From: Icerya purchasi
Taxonomy: Eukaryota; Arthropoda; Insecta; Hemiptera; Monophlebidae
Direction: 5' to 3'
Assembly (NCBI GenBank): GCA_039619475.1
Contig: CM077115.1
Coordinates: 510,404,815-510,468,814, forward strand
Length of the DNA stretch: 64,000 nucleotides
Both the position numbers and the translations under genes were made by a program. Of this stretch, positions 1 through 10,140 are shown one piece after another. Positions within the stretch are counted from its first letter, which is position 1, and each line of letters opens with the position of its first letter. The notes beneath the pieces are model-generated. The model was not told where the DNA came from and did no database searches. It saw only the letters and a program-made list of their open reading frames with translations.

Positions 1-948
1 AGAGCACGTTTTCCAGGATACGAATCGATAGTGTAGCACTCTATATACGACATATGCATTCTTTCATTTGTTCCGGAATTCGTAGGAACATTACATCAAG
101 AAACATAATGATTTTCACTCTTTAATAGAACAAAAAGAATTCATTCCCAAATGAACCTCCCGTAAGATAAAAACAAGGGCGGCGGAAGACAGCGAAACGA
201 ATTTCGTATATTTCCGTGGAGAGTTACTTGTTGAGTTATCAATTTCAAGTGCACCACGCGATGTTTCAGAAAAATACTACGGTGTAGATGCAGTTCAAAC
301 ATTCTTCCATCTTTCCAGATATCTTCGAAGTAATGTACCCTTTGTATATCGTAGAATTCGTATGTAATTGATAGCAGAGTGTGAGACGCCGGACAATACA
401 TGCAGCAAAATTTGGAAATGTCCTATGAAACTCGAGGGTTAAGGAGGGAAATGCATGATGAATAGAATCAAGTGTGTTTAGAAGTTTTATTTTACCCGAT
501 GGGGTTTGTCGTTTAAAAAAAGGCATTGGCGTTTCGAAAAAAAGTATCGTTTTAATAGACCGTCGTCGGAAATTAATCTATCAATAGCAGTATCGTGGTT
601 TTTCTTTATTTTGAAAGACTTCAGTTTGGGAAACTCAAACTTTTTCCGAACATAACACGCAACAATGATTACAGACGATGTCGAAAATAGTGTGTTCGCT
701 CGCTGCTGTTTGTCGAATACTAAGGAAATAAATAGTGGGAAATACCAGAGAGAAGTAACGATACGGTTATCGATACGAAGTAAGTATAAATTTCTTATCG
801 AAGGTGATTCAAAATAAACAATTTATAAATGACGATGGCGCTTATCAAATACGGAATAACTGTAAATTGAAAACAACGGTTTACCAACATGGCTACTCCT
901 CGTGCATTACGGAAGACAATAAAGAAGATCGAAATGAACTCATCGTAA
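1..948. other. no gene recognised (left flank)
   Basis: Only short open frames on both strands, none with recognisable protein features. No RNA gene, tandem array or terminal repeat was seen before the foldback that starts at 949. Confidence 0.5.
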
Positions 949-1124
949 CAATGTGACGATACTCCACAGCGGTCGAATAAAAGAGACGCTTGGCCATAAA
1001 CAAACGGAATATATACCGCCACTTTCTATGTATATATGATTAGTTAGCAAGTTGCGGTGTATATTCCATTTATTTATATCCCAGCGTATCTTTTATCAGA
1101 CCGCTCTAGAGTATCGTCACATTG
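949..1124. repeat. foldback inverted repeat (71-bp arms)
   Basis: The segment 949-1019 is nearly the reverse complement of 1054-1124, with a 34-base spacer. Both arms start CAATGTGACGATACTC when read inward from their outer ends, and the match runs to GGAATATA(T/C)ACCGC beside the spacer. The arms differ by scattered substitutions only. Homology stops abruptly at both outer ends, as expected of a small foldback MITE or an inverted duplication. No clear target duplication was seen, so the element class is open. It lies about 105 bp upstream of the LTR element. Confidence 0.75.
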
Positions 1125-1230
1125 TATTTTCAAAAAACGGCGCTCTGAAGACATATTCAACTAAAGATTGTGAAACAAATCTGATCGTGCACGATTCGAA
1201 GTTTCTGGTTATTGGGTTTCCTTTATATTT

Positions 1231-2053
1231 TGATACGGATTCGGTACTTGCAGCGCTATCTTTTAACGATGTCCGAGTTAGAAAATATTCTCTGAAATAT
1301 CATTAATTCACGATCTCTCGGACATCGTTCTTTTTAGCCGTCGCTGTGCCTTGTCAAGTATGCTTACTCGGCCAAAACCGAAAATCCCGTGCCTGTTCGT
1401 TCGATCAGTTGCACCGGGATGATACTGCACTAGTGTCTGTTTAGTGGTTGTGGTCGAAGGCTAAGGCAGTGACATGTGCTTGCGGCGAAAGCGCGCATCC
1501 GAACAGTGTGGCGAATGACATTGAGCGAGCGGAGATTTTAATGTATCCCGCCAAAAGTCAGGCAGGGCAGTAAGTGCGGTGATCGACGCAGAAGTATTCT
1601 TCTAGAAACTTCTGCGTAGCCTTTATCGCCATAGCACGGAACACATTGTTCGTTCGCTTATTTTTCTGGTCGCCGTAGTCGTAATTGATAGTTACCACGT
1701 TTTTTTTTGTTGTTCGTTCATCTAGTCGATCGATACCGTTTTTTCGCGCGTTACGAAAAGCGCCATGCGGTGAAGTTAACTTTTTTTTGGATATCATTTA
1801 TGTGCCGCGTAAAGAATTACACGTGTTTTAAAAGCCTAATGCTCGTTATTTTTTATCTTCATCTCCGTGTGACTGGCTTACGGAAGAGAAAGACATCGAA
1901 GGGAAAAGTCAGGATTTGTGACTCTAGCTGCCCGGAAGCAGGGACTTAGAAAAGTTAAAGAATTTGTTACACTGGCGAGCCCGAACTGCTAAAGAAAAGT
2001 CAATTTGTAACACGGGCACCCGAAATCAGGGACGCAATAGTCAATTTGTAATA
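1231..2053 (+). repeat. 5' LTR
   Basis: It matches 7461-8283 at a constant offset of 6230. Mismatches were noted at 1441 (T/G), near 1458 (A/G) and near 1882 (G/A). It begins TGATACGG and ends TTTGTAATA rather than the usual TG...CA. Identity breaks at 1230/7460 and at 2054/8284. The last part holds tandem primer-site-like repeats, and an HSE-like palindrome lies at 1586-1617. Confidence 0.95.
1586..1617. promoter_or_regulatory. heat-shock-element-like palindrome in 5' LTR
   Basis: A perfect 10-bp inverted repeat, ACGCAGAAGT (1586-1595) and ACTTCTGCGT (1608-1617), encloses TTCTAGAA. Together they give TTC-TA-GAA-AC-TTC (1600-1612), the alternating nTTCnnGAAnnTTCn pattern bound by heat-shock factor trimers, with a further GAA at 1591-1593. 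Its place in the LTR is suitable for an enhancer of element transcription. Function is inferred from the motif only. Confidence 0.45.
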
Positions 2054-2082
2054 CTGGCGCATCCGAACTGAGGGACTCGAAG
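1914..2082 (+). repeat. four degenerate PBS-like tandem units across the LTR end
   Basis: Units of 41-48 bp share an ATTTGT anchor at 1914, 1962, 2003 and 2044. Each anchor is followed by a (T/G)GGC..CCGAA block, such as TGGCGAGCCCGAACTGC at 1973, GGGCACCCGAAATCAGG at 2014 and TGGCGCATCCGAACTGAGG at 2055. The first three units lie inside the LTR and recur in the 3' LTR. The fourth starts in the last LTR bases, and its TGG block forms the apparent primer-binding site. The second unit reads TTGTTACA then TGGCG, which looks like an older LTR end plus primer site. Confidence 0.75.
2055..2073 (+). other. primer-binding site (candidate)
   Basis: TGGCGCATCCGAACTGAGG starts two bases after the LTR end. 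TGG pairs with a tRNA 3' CCA. The complement has C at the positions expected for tRNA bases 61 and 72, so it could be a tRNA 3' end. I cannot name the tRNA. Confidence 0.6.
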
Positions 2083-2386
2083 TGGACCCGGAAAAGAAAA
2101 ATATTCAATTTCGATAGAAGAAACACAGCGAAGGAAACAGCCAAGCTGCAACAACAGATAAGCTTTTAAAGTTTTTATTGTCTCCCCGCGGCCTACTTCT
2201 TTAGGGTGTATTATACCTATTTTGTTTACGTATTTACGTTAAATTTTTTATGAAATGTTATTATCTGACATATAAATCGTTTTTTGTTTTTTTGGTTCGT
2301 AGTGATTATCGTATTATTAATATTATTTGTCTGTAGATAAGCCCAATCACGTAATTTTATCTCGTGCATATACCCTGCCTGAGAAA

Positions 2387-5086
2387 ATGGACGATAGGGA
2401 TCTATCTAGAGTGGTGACAACTAGGGGAGATTATAGAAACCCCAAACCTGTCCTCGCCGATACGAGCGACGAAGAGAAGGGAGAGATAGAAGACCCGGAC
2501 GGTTCAATAGCAGAAAGCTATGACCCACCCAGTCCGCAGGAAAGAGGATTTACTGATCCAGGTCCATCTTTCCTAGTAAAAAAAAAAACAACTGATACGG
2601 AAGAGAGTATACCCGACATGAGGGATATTTTAAAAATGTTCGAACATCAAAATAAAAAAATGTTCGAACATCTGGATAAAAAAACCGACGAAAATAAAAA
2701 AATGTTCGAACATCTGGATAAGAAATCAGACGAATTAAGAGATGGGATGCAAAGGAGCATTCGAGAATTTAAAGAGGATTTAACGAGAGAGATTAATAAA
2801 ATTGAAAAAAAATATGAAGTAGTAAGTAATAAAGTGGAACAAGTAGAGGAAAAAAACAGAAATTTAACCTCTTATGTCAAGGAGTTGGCTGTAAAGGTGA
2901 AGAGAGTAGAGGATGTGGAAAGCAGTTCAAATGAAAAAATAGGGGGTTTGTCGTCCGCCGTGGTACGAATAGAAAAAAATTTAGAGGAAGAGAAAGAACG
3001 TTGGTCAGAGCTTGGCGAGAACGTGGAGAATCTCGAAAATAAAATGAAATCGGTAGAACAAAATGAGCTAAATTTCGTGGGATATCGATTAACTACTTCG
3101 GGAGTGTCTATGCAGTCGGAAAAGATAGCGAAAATAAAAAATTTTCCTCCTCCAAACAATCGAGATCAGGTCATGTCATTCCTCGGCATGTGCAATTTTT
3201 ACCGTAAATTTATAAAGTCATATGCAGAGATTATCCAACCTATATCAGTATTAGTTAGTAATAAGGTCCCGTTTGTCTGGGACGAGGAACATGATCGAGC
3301 GTTTCAGCAATTCAAAGATGCGTTCGCTGAACACATTAAATTACAAACTCCTGATTATAAGAAAGAATTCATTGTATGTTCTGACGCGTCCGACCGAGCG
3401 GTTGGTGGCTCGCTATCGCAATTAGACGAGCAAGGTGATCCGCGGCCGATCATGTTCGTGAGTCGGCTGCTAACAGGTGCAGAGAGAAACTACTTTACAA
3501 CTGAAAAAGAGTTGTTGGCCACTATTTTCTGTTTAAAAAAGTTTCGCATAATCATTGAGGGATATCCGATAATAATAATGACTGACCATAAAAGTTTAAA
3601 GTTTTTAAAAGAATCTCGGTGGCAAAATGCACGCCTAACAAGGTGGACTCTTTATCTACAAAACTTCGATTTGAGACTGGAGTATGTTCCCGGGAAAGAA
3701 AACGTTGTCGCGGATATGCTAACACGAAATCTAGGTAATATTCCCGAGATAAACAGTGATGTTGCGTTAATTGCCTTTTTCAACAAGTCTACTCAAAGTA
3801 TAATTAAGGAATTGTTCCGTAATCTTGCAGAGGACCAGCGAGCAGATAAATCTTGGGGATGTGTTATAAAAAATATTGAATGTATAGAGAAATTGCGCAG
3901 ATTTTATCGCATACATAAGGATTTATTATTTTTCCGCAGTAGAGTAAGTGAATTGTGGCGGATATGTATACCTAGTGCACATGTCGAGGAGCTGATCTGG
4001 TTTACACATACTAAATACGCGCACCCTGGACAGCTCCGTACTTATTTGCTGATCTCCCGTACATGTCATTTTTTAAAGATGCGAAATACGATCAATAAAG
4101 TAATTAAACGTTGTGAATTATGCAAAAAAACAAAACCATATACGGCGAAATCCATCGGTCCTTTAACAAGCTACTCCCCGCAAGGTCCACTTGACATCGT
4201 TGCGGTTGATGTTTTTGGCCCGTTGCCCATTGTAAAAGGGATGAACCAAATATTTGTACTATATGACACTTTTTCAAAATACGTTAAGTTCTACCCAATG
4301 AAGAGGCTAACGAGTGTAAATTTAATATCGAAGGTGAATCATTTTATCAGTACAGTAGGAAAAATGAACACTATCGTTTCGGACAACGCCACAGTATTTA
4401 CTAGTCAGCGCTGGTACGCCTTTTTCGAGAGTAGGGACATCGAAGTGCGGCACATAGCCGCCTATTGCCCGAAAAACAATCCGGCCGAAAGGGTCAACTT
4501 TGAATTAGGTAAGTCAATCAGGTGTTTGTGTCATAAACGTCACACCAACTGGCTGACACATCTCGCGGGAATCGAGGCATGTTTCAATAACATCCCGAGT
4601 ACTATTACCGGATATATTCCGAGTGAGGTGATTTATAGAGAGAATCATTGTCATCTCATTAGCGAAGTAATTGCGTTTCCGGAGGTGGAGGATGGACAAA
4701 CTCATGAGAGTATCATAGAAACAATAAAAGCTCGATTAGAACGCCTCAATAATGCGCGCCGAAAAAAGCAGGTAGAAAAGAATAACATAAGGGAATATAA
4801 CGTAGGAGATCATGTATATATAAAGAACCATGTCCTATCTAATAAGGCGAAAAAACGCATGAGAAAATTGGAGTTATTGTACATAGGGCCTTTTGAAATC
4901 ATAGACCGTATGCATAACAACGCATATCACCTAAAAAGATCTTACTCGCGAAAACAATTACGTAATACGCAATATCATCGATTTAAGACCCGCATAAAAA
5001 AAAAAAAAAAAGAAAAATATATATATAAAAGTGAAAATATTTCCCTCGTAAATAAATTTTCTAAACGAATTTTTTTATTTTTTTAG
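2387..5086 (+). CDS. Gag-Pol fusion polyprotein (RNase H, integrase) of the LTR element
   Basis: An 899-residue open frame. It extends upstream to a TTG at 2327, but the first ATG is at 2387. Residues 1-228 are charged and coiled-coil-like, with tandem MFEHLDKK-type repeats, and resemble a Gag stub without a CCHC knuckle. At about residue 229 (NFVGYRLTTSGV) the sequence enters the end of gypsy RT, so capsid end, knuckle, protease and the RT palm with its Y-x-D-D box are missing. RNase H shows D333 (SDAS), E in TEKELLA and D400 (TDHKSL). Integrase has an H-x4-H / C-x2-C zinc motif, then D608, D666 and E701. The last two are 34 residues apart, and a GPF motif follows. The tail is lysine-rich. 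It should act in virus-like particles and in the nucleus. With no stop codons it is young, or maintained. Confidence 0.9.
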   Translation: MDDRDLSRVVTTRGDYRNPKPVLADTSDEEKGEIEDPDGSIAESYDPPSPQERGFTDPGPSFLVKKKTTDTEESIPDMRDILKMFEHQNKKMFEHLDKKTDENKKMFEHLDKKSDELRDGMQRSIREFKEDLTREINKIEKKYEVVSNKVEQVEEKNRNLTSYVKELAVKVKRVEDVESSSNEKIGGLSSAVVRIEKNLEEEKERWSELGENVENLENKMKSVEQNELNFVGYRLTTSGVSMQSEKIAKIKNFPPPNNRDQVMSFLGMCNFYRKFIKSYAEIIQPISVLVSNKVPFVWDEEHDRAFQQFKDAFAEHIKLQTPDYKKEFIVCSDASDRAVGGSLSQLDEQGDPRPIMFVSRLLTGAERNYFTTEKELLATIFCLKKFRIIIEGYPIIIMTDHKSLKFLKESRWQNARLTRWTLYLQNFDLRLEYVPGKENVVADMLTRNLGNIPEINSDVALIAFFNKSTQSIIKELFRNLAEDQRADKSWGCVIKNIECIEKLRRFYRIHKDLLFFRSRVSELWRICIPSAHVEELIWFTHTKYAHPGQLRTYLLISRTCHFLKMRNTINKVIKRCELCKKTKPYTAKSIGPLTSYSPQGPLDIVAVDVFGPLPIVKGMNQIFVLYDTFSKYVKFYPMKRLTSVNLISKVNHFISTVGKMNTIVSDNATVFTSQRWYAFFESRDIEVRHIAAYCPKNNPAERVNFELGKSIRCLCHKRHTNWLTHLAGIEACFNNIPSTITGYIPSEVIYRENHCHLISEVIAFPEVEDGQTHESIIETIKARLERLNNARRKKQVEKNNIREYNVGDHVYIKNHVLSNKAKKRMRKLELLYIGPFEIIDRMHNNAYHLKRSYSRKQLRNTQYHRFKTRIKKKKKEKYIYKSENISLVNKFSKRIFLFF

Positions 5087-7440
5087 AATTTTCTTCCGTA
5101 TAATTTTTTTGTTGTTTGCCTTGTCCTGTTTGACAATACCAATTAAGGGAGCTCGCGGTTTCGCGGAGCTATTTACGTATATCGCTATCGGGAACAATCG
5201 GCGTGCTCGTCAAATATAAAGTCCTGTTAGAAAGGCGATCCTATTCATCTATAACATCTGGCGGCGCAGAACTAGGAAGTCATGATGTAAGGGTCTGGAG
5301 TTGGTTCGTTGGCATCCTTGCATTTATTTTATTTTTCTTTAGCGCGGCTGCGTAGGATTTGTAAATCCTTTAAAGGTAGTCCATGTCTTCTATAACATCT
5401 GGCGGCGTACTTGGAGGCGGCCACGGCGTATGTTTCCACGGAACCTATTATAGAGGTGCTCCATTTTGTAATAACATCTGGCCGCGACCGTGGTGCGTCT
5501 GGGTACGTGTGAATCAGTGCGACTCGGAAAGTCAAGTTTTTCCACGTTTTCACAGAGTTTTTTCTTAACATCCCTTTGTTGTGCTCTGGCGTCATAAAGT
5601 CGGTTTATTGTTCCGGGTGATAGTCGGTGTACGGGGGGTAGTTTCCGGGGTCGCGAGATCCTAGCATGATTGGTATCTGTTGAGATCGTTTACAGGACAG
5701 ATTTGGCAAACAGGGAAGTCATTATTTATATATTCGCTAGTATTATATTCACGCATTAATGCATGTACAAGTTTGCACGGGAAGTTTTGTTTACTTGTTC
5801 CAGTTTATTTTCACTCTGTAAGTCTCGATTCTTCACGTTCAATTTAAGTTCTGCTCGCGAACATTTTACAGAATAAAATTGTATTCACATCCATGTATGA
5901 GCAAAATTGATGCCGTTAATCATGGAGTTTGTTTATTTACATCGACTTAATCGAGGCAATGCGCATCCGATTGGTGAATGTGTACTCGACTTGTCGAATT
6001 TTCGTCCGTTAGACATTTATTAATCTTGAGAAATAATAAAAATAATAATTAAGAGAAGAGGTATGTATCATCTGGGCATTTTGCTTCGGATAGCGGTCTT
6101 GCAGTTTTTTTCCGAAAAAAAAAAAAAAAAAAAAAACTTGCTTTTCTTCCGTCATTATTGTCTAAACATCTTTGAGTCAAAGTTACTCACGGGTCACCAC
6201 TCTGGATCCTATTTCCCGAGTATAAGTGAGGTGTGGGTGAGAATTAATGGAATGTCGCCATATTATTTTTAACACCTCGGCACCGTAAATCGTTCACTAT
6301 ATGCGGCGTAGGGAATTGTAAATTTTCGTTACGTTACGGTAAACATTTATAGTTAGTTTGTTTATATTTATTTTGGGGATTGCGGTCAATATTATGTATA
6401 GGTGAATTGTTTTGTTGAACCTCCGATGTCGCAGACAGATCGGCGGGTAGCGGAACGTGTTAATGACGTCTTAATATAATGTATAATTTTACAGGAATTT
6501 TCTTGTTGTGTTATTGTGCGAGTGTGAGTGCCCACGACTAGAAATGCAATTTTGCTAATTATTCAGACATTTTTTTTGTTTTGTTTGTCTTGTTTTGTTG
6601 GTTTTTAATTTAATTACCGGTGGCATGCGCCGTGGGAAGGCATGCTAGGTAATGGTAGGAAGTTGGTTTTCATCTGATATGTAGGGGTGTCTGTCTGGGA
6701 TAAGCCAATTGGGGGGTCCCATGTGTCGGACGTGGCCGCGCACCACCTCTACAATTATATACAGGGTGGCTCGGTTACACGTTCGTGCATGTTTGGTCAG
6801 GGGTGTCGAAAGGGGGGCTCTCATTTTCTCTTGTGGTAGGCCAATGGGGGTGTTTCCGCACTTCGCATGGTATCCGAGTGCACCATTTTGGGCCGTGGTG
6901 GCATAGTATTTTTTTAGGAATTGATTTTCGGTGGCTCGGGTACATGCAAGGCTTGTGATCTTTCTGTTGTCTTAATGATGGTTATTTTGAAATTTCACCG
7001 TACACTTCAGTTTATTGAATATGGTCTTAGTACTTCGTTTTGATAATATGACTTGGGGTCATTATTAGCCCTATTCAAGTATCGTTTGTTATTAATAGAT
7101 TTTGTTGGAGTTTCGTCCACCATTGTAGTCATGGGTGATAATAATTTTTTTGATATTTTCTGAATTAATGTTATTAGTAGATATTCGTTTGGTCCCTGTG
7201 AGGACATGCATAGCTCTAGTCGTGTGGAGATTCTGATTTTTTCCGCAATTTTATTTATTTATTTGTTTGTATTTGTTTAGTCGTTCCGATGCCGTTGTGC
7301 GGTATGCGTGTGGTATGTTTGAGGAATGGGTGAATCTGAACGGTAGCGTTATGTTTAGAGCTCTGTGGTTCAACACTGGATGCTCCGAATCCGTAAATTC
7401 TTTCACACCTTGGTCTTCATCCAAAAACTTCCGTTTTGGA
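5087..7440 (+). other. internal 3' region of the LTR element without long frames
   Basis: About 2.35 kb between the polyprotein stop and the polypurine tract. Frames here are under 90 codons, and no envelope-like signal peptide, transmembrane segment or conserved motif was seen. The + strand becomes G/T-rich towards the 3' LTR. A GGTGGCTCGG motif occurs near 6766 and 6930. It may be a decayed third gene, acquired filler or a cis-acting region. Confidence 0.6.
5250..5490 (+). repeat. three copies of an ATAACATCTGGC(G/C)GCG motif
   Basis: The motif occurs at about 5251, 5392 and 5471, spaced about 140 and 80 bp. The first copy continues CAGAACTAGGAAGTC, which resembles the primer-site block at the LTR end (CTGGCG...GAACTGAGGGACTC). 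The copies could be captured LTR/PBS junctions of related elements. Confidence 0.5.
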
Positions 7441-7460
7441 TGGAAATTGGGGTGGGGCAG
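7441..7460 (+). other. polypurine tract (candidate)
   Basis: TGGAAATTGGGGTGGGGCAG lies directly against the 3' LTR. It is G-rich with a few T residues. Position and composition fit the plus-strand primer of an LTR retrotransposon. Confidence 0.6.
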
Positions 7461-8283
7461 TGATACGGATTCGGTACTTGCAGCGCTATCTTTTAACGAT
7501 GTCCGAGTTAGAAAATATTCTCTGAAATATCATTAATTCACGATCTCTCGGACATCGTTCTTTTTAGCCGTCGCTGTGCCTTGTCAAGTATGCTTACTCG
7601 GCCAAAACCGAAAATCCCGTGCCTGTTCGTTCGATCAGTTGCACCGGGATGATACTGCACTAGTGTCTGTGTAGTGGTTGTGGTCGAGGGCTAAGGCAGT
7701 GACATGTGCTTGCGGCGAAAGCGCGCATCCGAACAGTGTGGCGAATGACATTGAGCGAGCGGAGATTTTAATGTATCCCGCCAAAAGTCAGGCAGGGCAG
7801 TAAGTGCGGTGATCGACGCAGAAGTATTCTTCTAGAAACTTCTGCGTAGCCTTTATCGCCATAGCACGGAACACATTGTTCGTTCGCTTATTTTTCTGGT
7901 CGCCGTAGTCGTAATTGATAGTTACCACGTTTTTTTTTGTTGTTCGTTCATCTAGTCGATCGATACCGTTTTTTCGCGCGTTACGAAAAGCGCCATGCGG
8001 TGAAGTTAACTTTTTTTTGGATATCATTTATGTGCCGCGTAAAGAATTACACGTGTTTTAAAAGCCTAATGCTCGTTATTTTTTATCTTCATCTCCGTGT
8101 GACTGGCTTACAGAAGAGAAAGACATCGAAGGGAAAAGTCAGGATTTGTGACTCTAGCTGCCCGGAAGCAGGGACTTAGAAAAGTTAAAGAATTTGTTAC
8201 ACTGGCGAGCCCGAACTGCTAAAGAAAAGTCAATTTGTAACACGGGCACCCGAAATCAGGGACGCAATAGTCAATTTGTAATA
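7461..8283 (+). repeat. 3' LTR
   Basis: Near-identical partner of 1231-2053. It carries the same HSE-like palindrome (7816-7847) and the first three primer-site-like units. It is followed by ATTT, the right target duplication. Confidence 0.95.
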
Positions 8284-8690
8284 ATTTTTAGCCGAGTTCG
8301 CCTAGATTCAACGAAGTATTTACCCGGTAAAGCTGCAAAACAGCTTAATTAGGAAATTTTTCTACCGGTCGTTGTAAAACTTCCACTGAAAGTCCAACTC
8401 CTAGTTTCATAATATGAAAATCGGCTTATTAACAAAATCCAGCCTGCCTTCAAAAACCGGATATAGATATTGCATATTTCTCTTTGATACCTATTAAGCG
8501 TTCCGCAACAAACGGAATATCACCTACAAAATGTGTAAATTGTTATCCGGTAGTAAGTCGCTAGTTGACTTCCGTTGCGGAAGTCTTAAGTTCGATCCCA
8601 GGTGACGACAGAAACTGTTACAAATAATAGTAAATAATCGCTAATAGTCACGTGAAAAGGCAATGGCAAATCACACAGGTCGCCCTTTTT
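8284..8690 (+). repeat. flank with tRNA-derived SINE-like block
   Basis: Near 8590 the sequence GTTCGATCCCAGG matches the RNA polymerase III B box of tRNA-derived SINEs. A weaker A-box-like TAGTAAGTCGC lies about 50 bp upstream, a plausible spacing. No cloverleaf or terminal tail was confirmed, so this is a possible SINE head only. The first 230 bp hold nothing else recognised. Confidence 0.35.
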
Positions 8691-8880
8691 CGGGCGTAGA
8701 TTCATACGGGCGTGGATTCTTACGGGGCTGTAGATTCTTATGGGCGTGGATTCTTACGGGGGTGTAGATTCTTATGGGCGTGGATTCTTACGGGGGTGTA
8801 GATTCTTGCGGGCGTGGATTCTTACGGGCGTAGATTCTTACGGACGTGGATTCTTACGGGCGTGGATCGTTCGGGCGGTA
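8690..8880 (+). repeat. minisatellite, about 17-bp unit
   Basis: About eleven tandem units of the form GGGCGTGGATTCTTAC, with GTGGA and GTAGA variants and some one- or two-base length changes. The array ends at GGATCGTTCGGGCG. It starts directly after the SINE-like block. Confidence 0.9.
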
Positions 8881-8883
8881 GCG

Positions 8884-9786
8884 AACAAGGATTTTTATTC
8901 TTAATTTGTAATATCATATAAATTTTTCGCCCAGCATTAACATACATGTGTTTATTTATGTCTGTAAAAATTTTTGTCCTTTTCATTTGTCTTTTTCGAT
9001 ATTTTTTGAAACCTAGGTAGCTTCGTCAAATAATTAAATATATAATTAAAATTATAGATAACGGAAGAAACTTCAATAAACGTATCCCCAAATAAACTTT
9101 CTAGATACGAATGAAAAAGAAAGATAATATAACAAATATATATTCGAAGCAAATTCAATCTAGTTATGTTACACTTTAAATGACGTGGAGTTGATGGTTT
9201 GTAATTTTTTAAATATGACCATACATAAAAAAAAAAAATGAAAAGAACTGATATTGCATTTGACCGATTATTAATATTAAACATCTTCATTCGTTTCATA
9301 TTACTAATACTAACGGAATTCTTAAATTTACATCGCAAAAGTCTGTTTATTTGTATTTCACACCGAAGTCGTTATATCAAAAAAAAAAAGAAAAATAACG
9401 TGGGAAAACCATTAACGAAGAGCGGTATTTTTTGTGTGGGATAGCAGAGAATGGTTAATGTAGAAATAAATTTGGTAGCTCGTGTTTTTCATTAACACAA
9501 ATGGTAACGTTTAACGGATGATACCTGAAAATCACCACAAGTAGTAGTCCGTAAAAAGGTCCGAGTTCTCTACACCCGAAAGAGCTGGCCCCAACCACAC
9601 TACGTGTACCACCATGTGCAACTTCATGTATAGTAGACAGATACATTTGAGACTGCATATTTAGCGATAAATCAAATATTTACAGTTCCAAGTGTAGCCT
9701 TCTGCATGTACACTAGCGTTGCATGTATCAATTGCCATGACGCTATATTTACCCAACTAAAACGTACAAATAGGTAGTCGGGCTAC

Positions 9787-9788
<2 letters not shown>
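8884..9788. other. no gene recognised
   Basis: AT-rich sequence with homopolymer A runs near 9229 and 9380. The short frames on either strand show no recognisable domain. Confidence 0.5.
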
Positions 9789-9838
<50 letters not shown>

Positions 9839-9872
9839 GTGTGTGTGTGCATGCGTGCATGTGTGTATTATC
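9789..9872. repeat. (TA)n followed by (GT)n/(GCAT)n microsatellite
   Basis: About 24 TA units, then GTGTGTGT and GCATGCGTGCATGTGTGT. It borders an interspersed repeat whose inverted copy at 29.8-30.1 kb is also bordered by a dinucleotide tract. Confidence 0.9.
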
Positions 9873-10140
9873 ATGAAATATATTTATTTATAAATAGTAC
9901 ACTAAAGCCTTGTAGTCAATTATTGTATATGCAATATTTGAACAATACAATTAAAAACAAAAAATAGTCGTTCTCGTAGAATTCATAAAAATTTCAATTT
10001 TCTTTTCTTTTGCCAAAAATTGTAAAAGAAATAAATTTATTCTGAATTTCAGTCCATTTAATTCAAGCAGTTATTATTTCGCAGACATTTCGGGGGTGCT
10101 TTAAACCCTGAAAACCACCCTTAGGTACGGCCCTGGTCGT
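9866..10140 (+). repeat. interspersed repeat, copy 1
   Basis: Closely similar to the reverse complement of about 29,815-30,090. Shared stretches include ATATATTTATTTATAAATAG, AGCCTTGTAGTCA and TATATGCAATATTT. One edge adjoins a dinucleotide microsatellite in both copies. The other edge contains GTACGGCCCTGG-like sequence. It resembles the 3' part of a retroposon ending in simple repeats, but no coding region was found. Confidence 0.7.

Larger units (their letters stand above)
1231..8283 (+). mobile_element. Ty3/gypsy-type LTR retrotransposon, internally deleted
   Basis: Two direct 823-bp LTRs (1231-2053 and 7461-8283) enclose a primer-binding-site-like sequence, one long open frame (2387-5086), a 2.4-kb region without long frames, and a purine-rich tract. 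The 4-bp sequence ATTT sits immediately outside both LTRs (1227-1230 and 8284-8287), which fits an integrase-made target duplication. I find three mismatches between the LTRs, so the insertion is recent. The polyprotein carries RNase H and integrase but lacks protease and the RT catalytic half. This copy therefore could not copy itself without a helper, although it may have been mobilised in trans. Confidence 0.93.

Noticed and set aside
141..526. Two overlapping minus-strand frames of 86 codons
   Set aside because: No domain, no splice context, and composition like random AT-rich sequence.
8690..8880. CRISPR-like array
   Set aside because: Units are contiguous without spacers and the genome is eukaryotic. 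It is a minisatellite.
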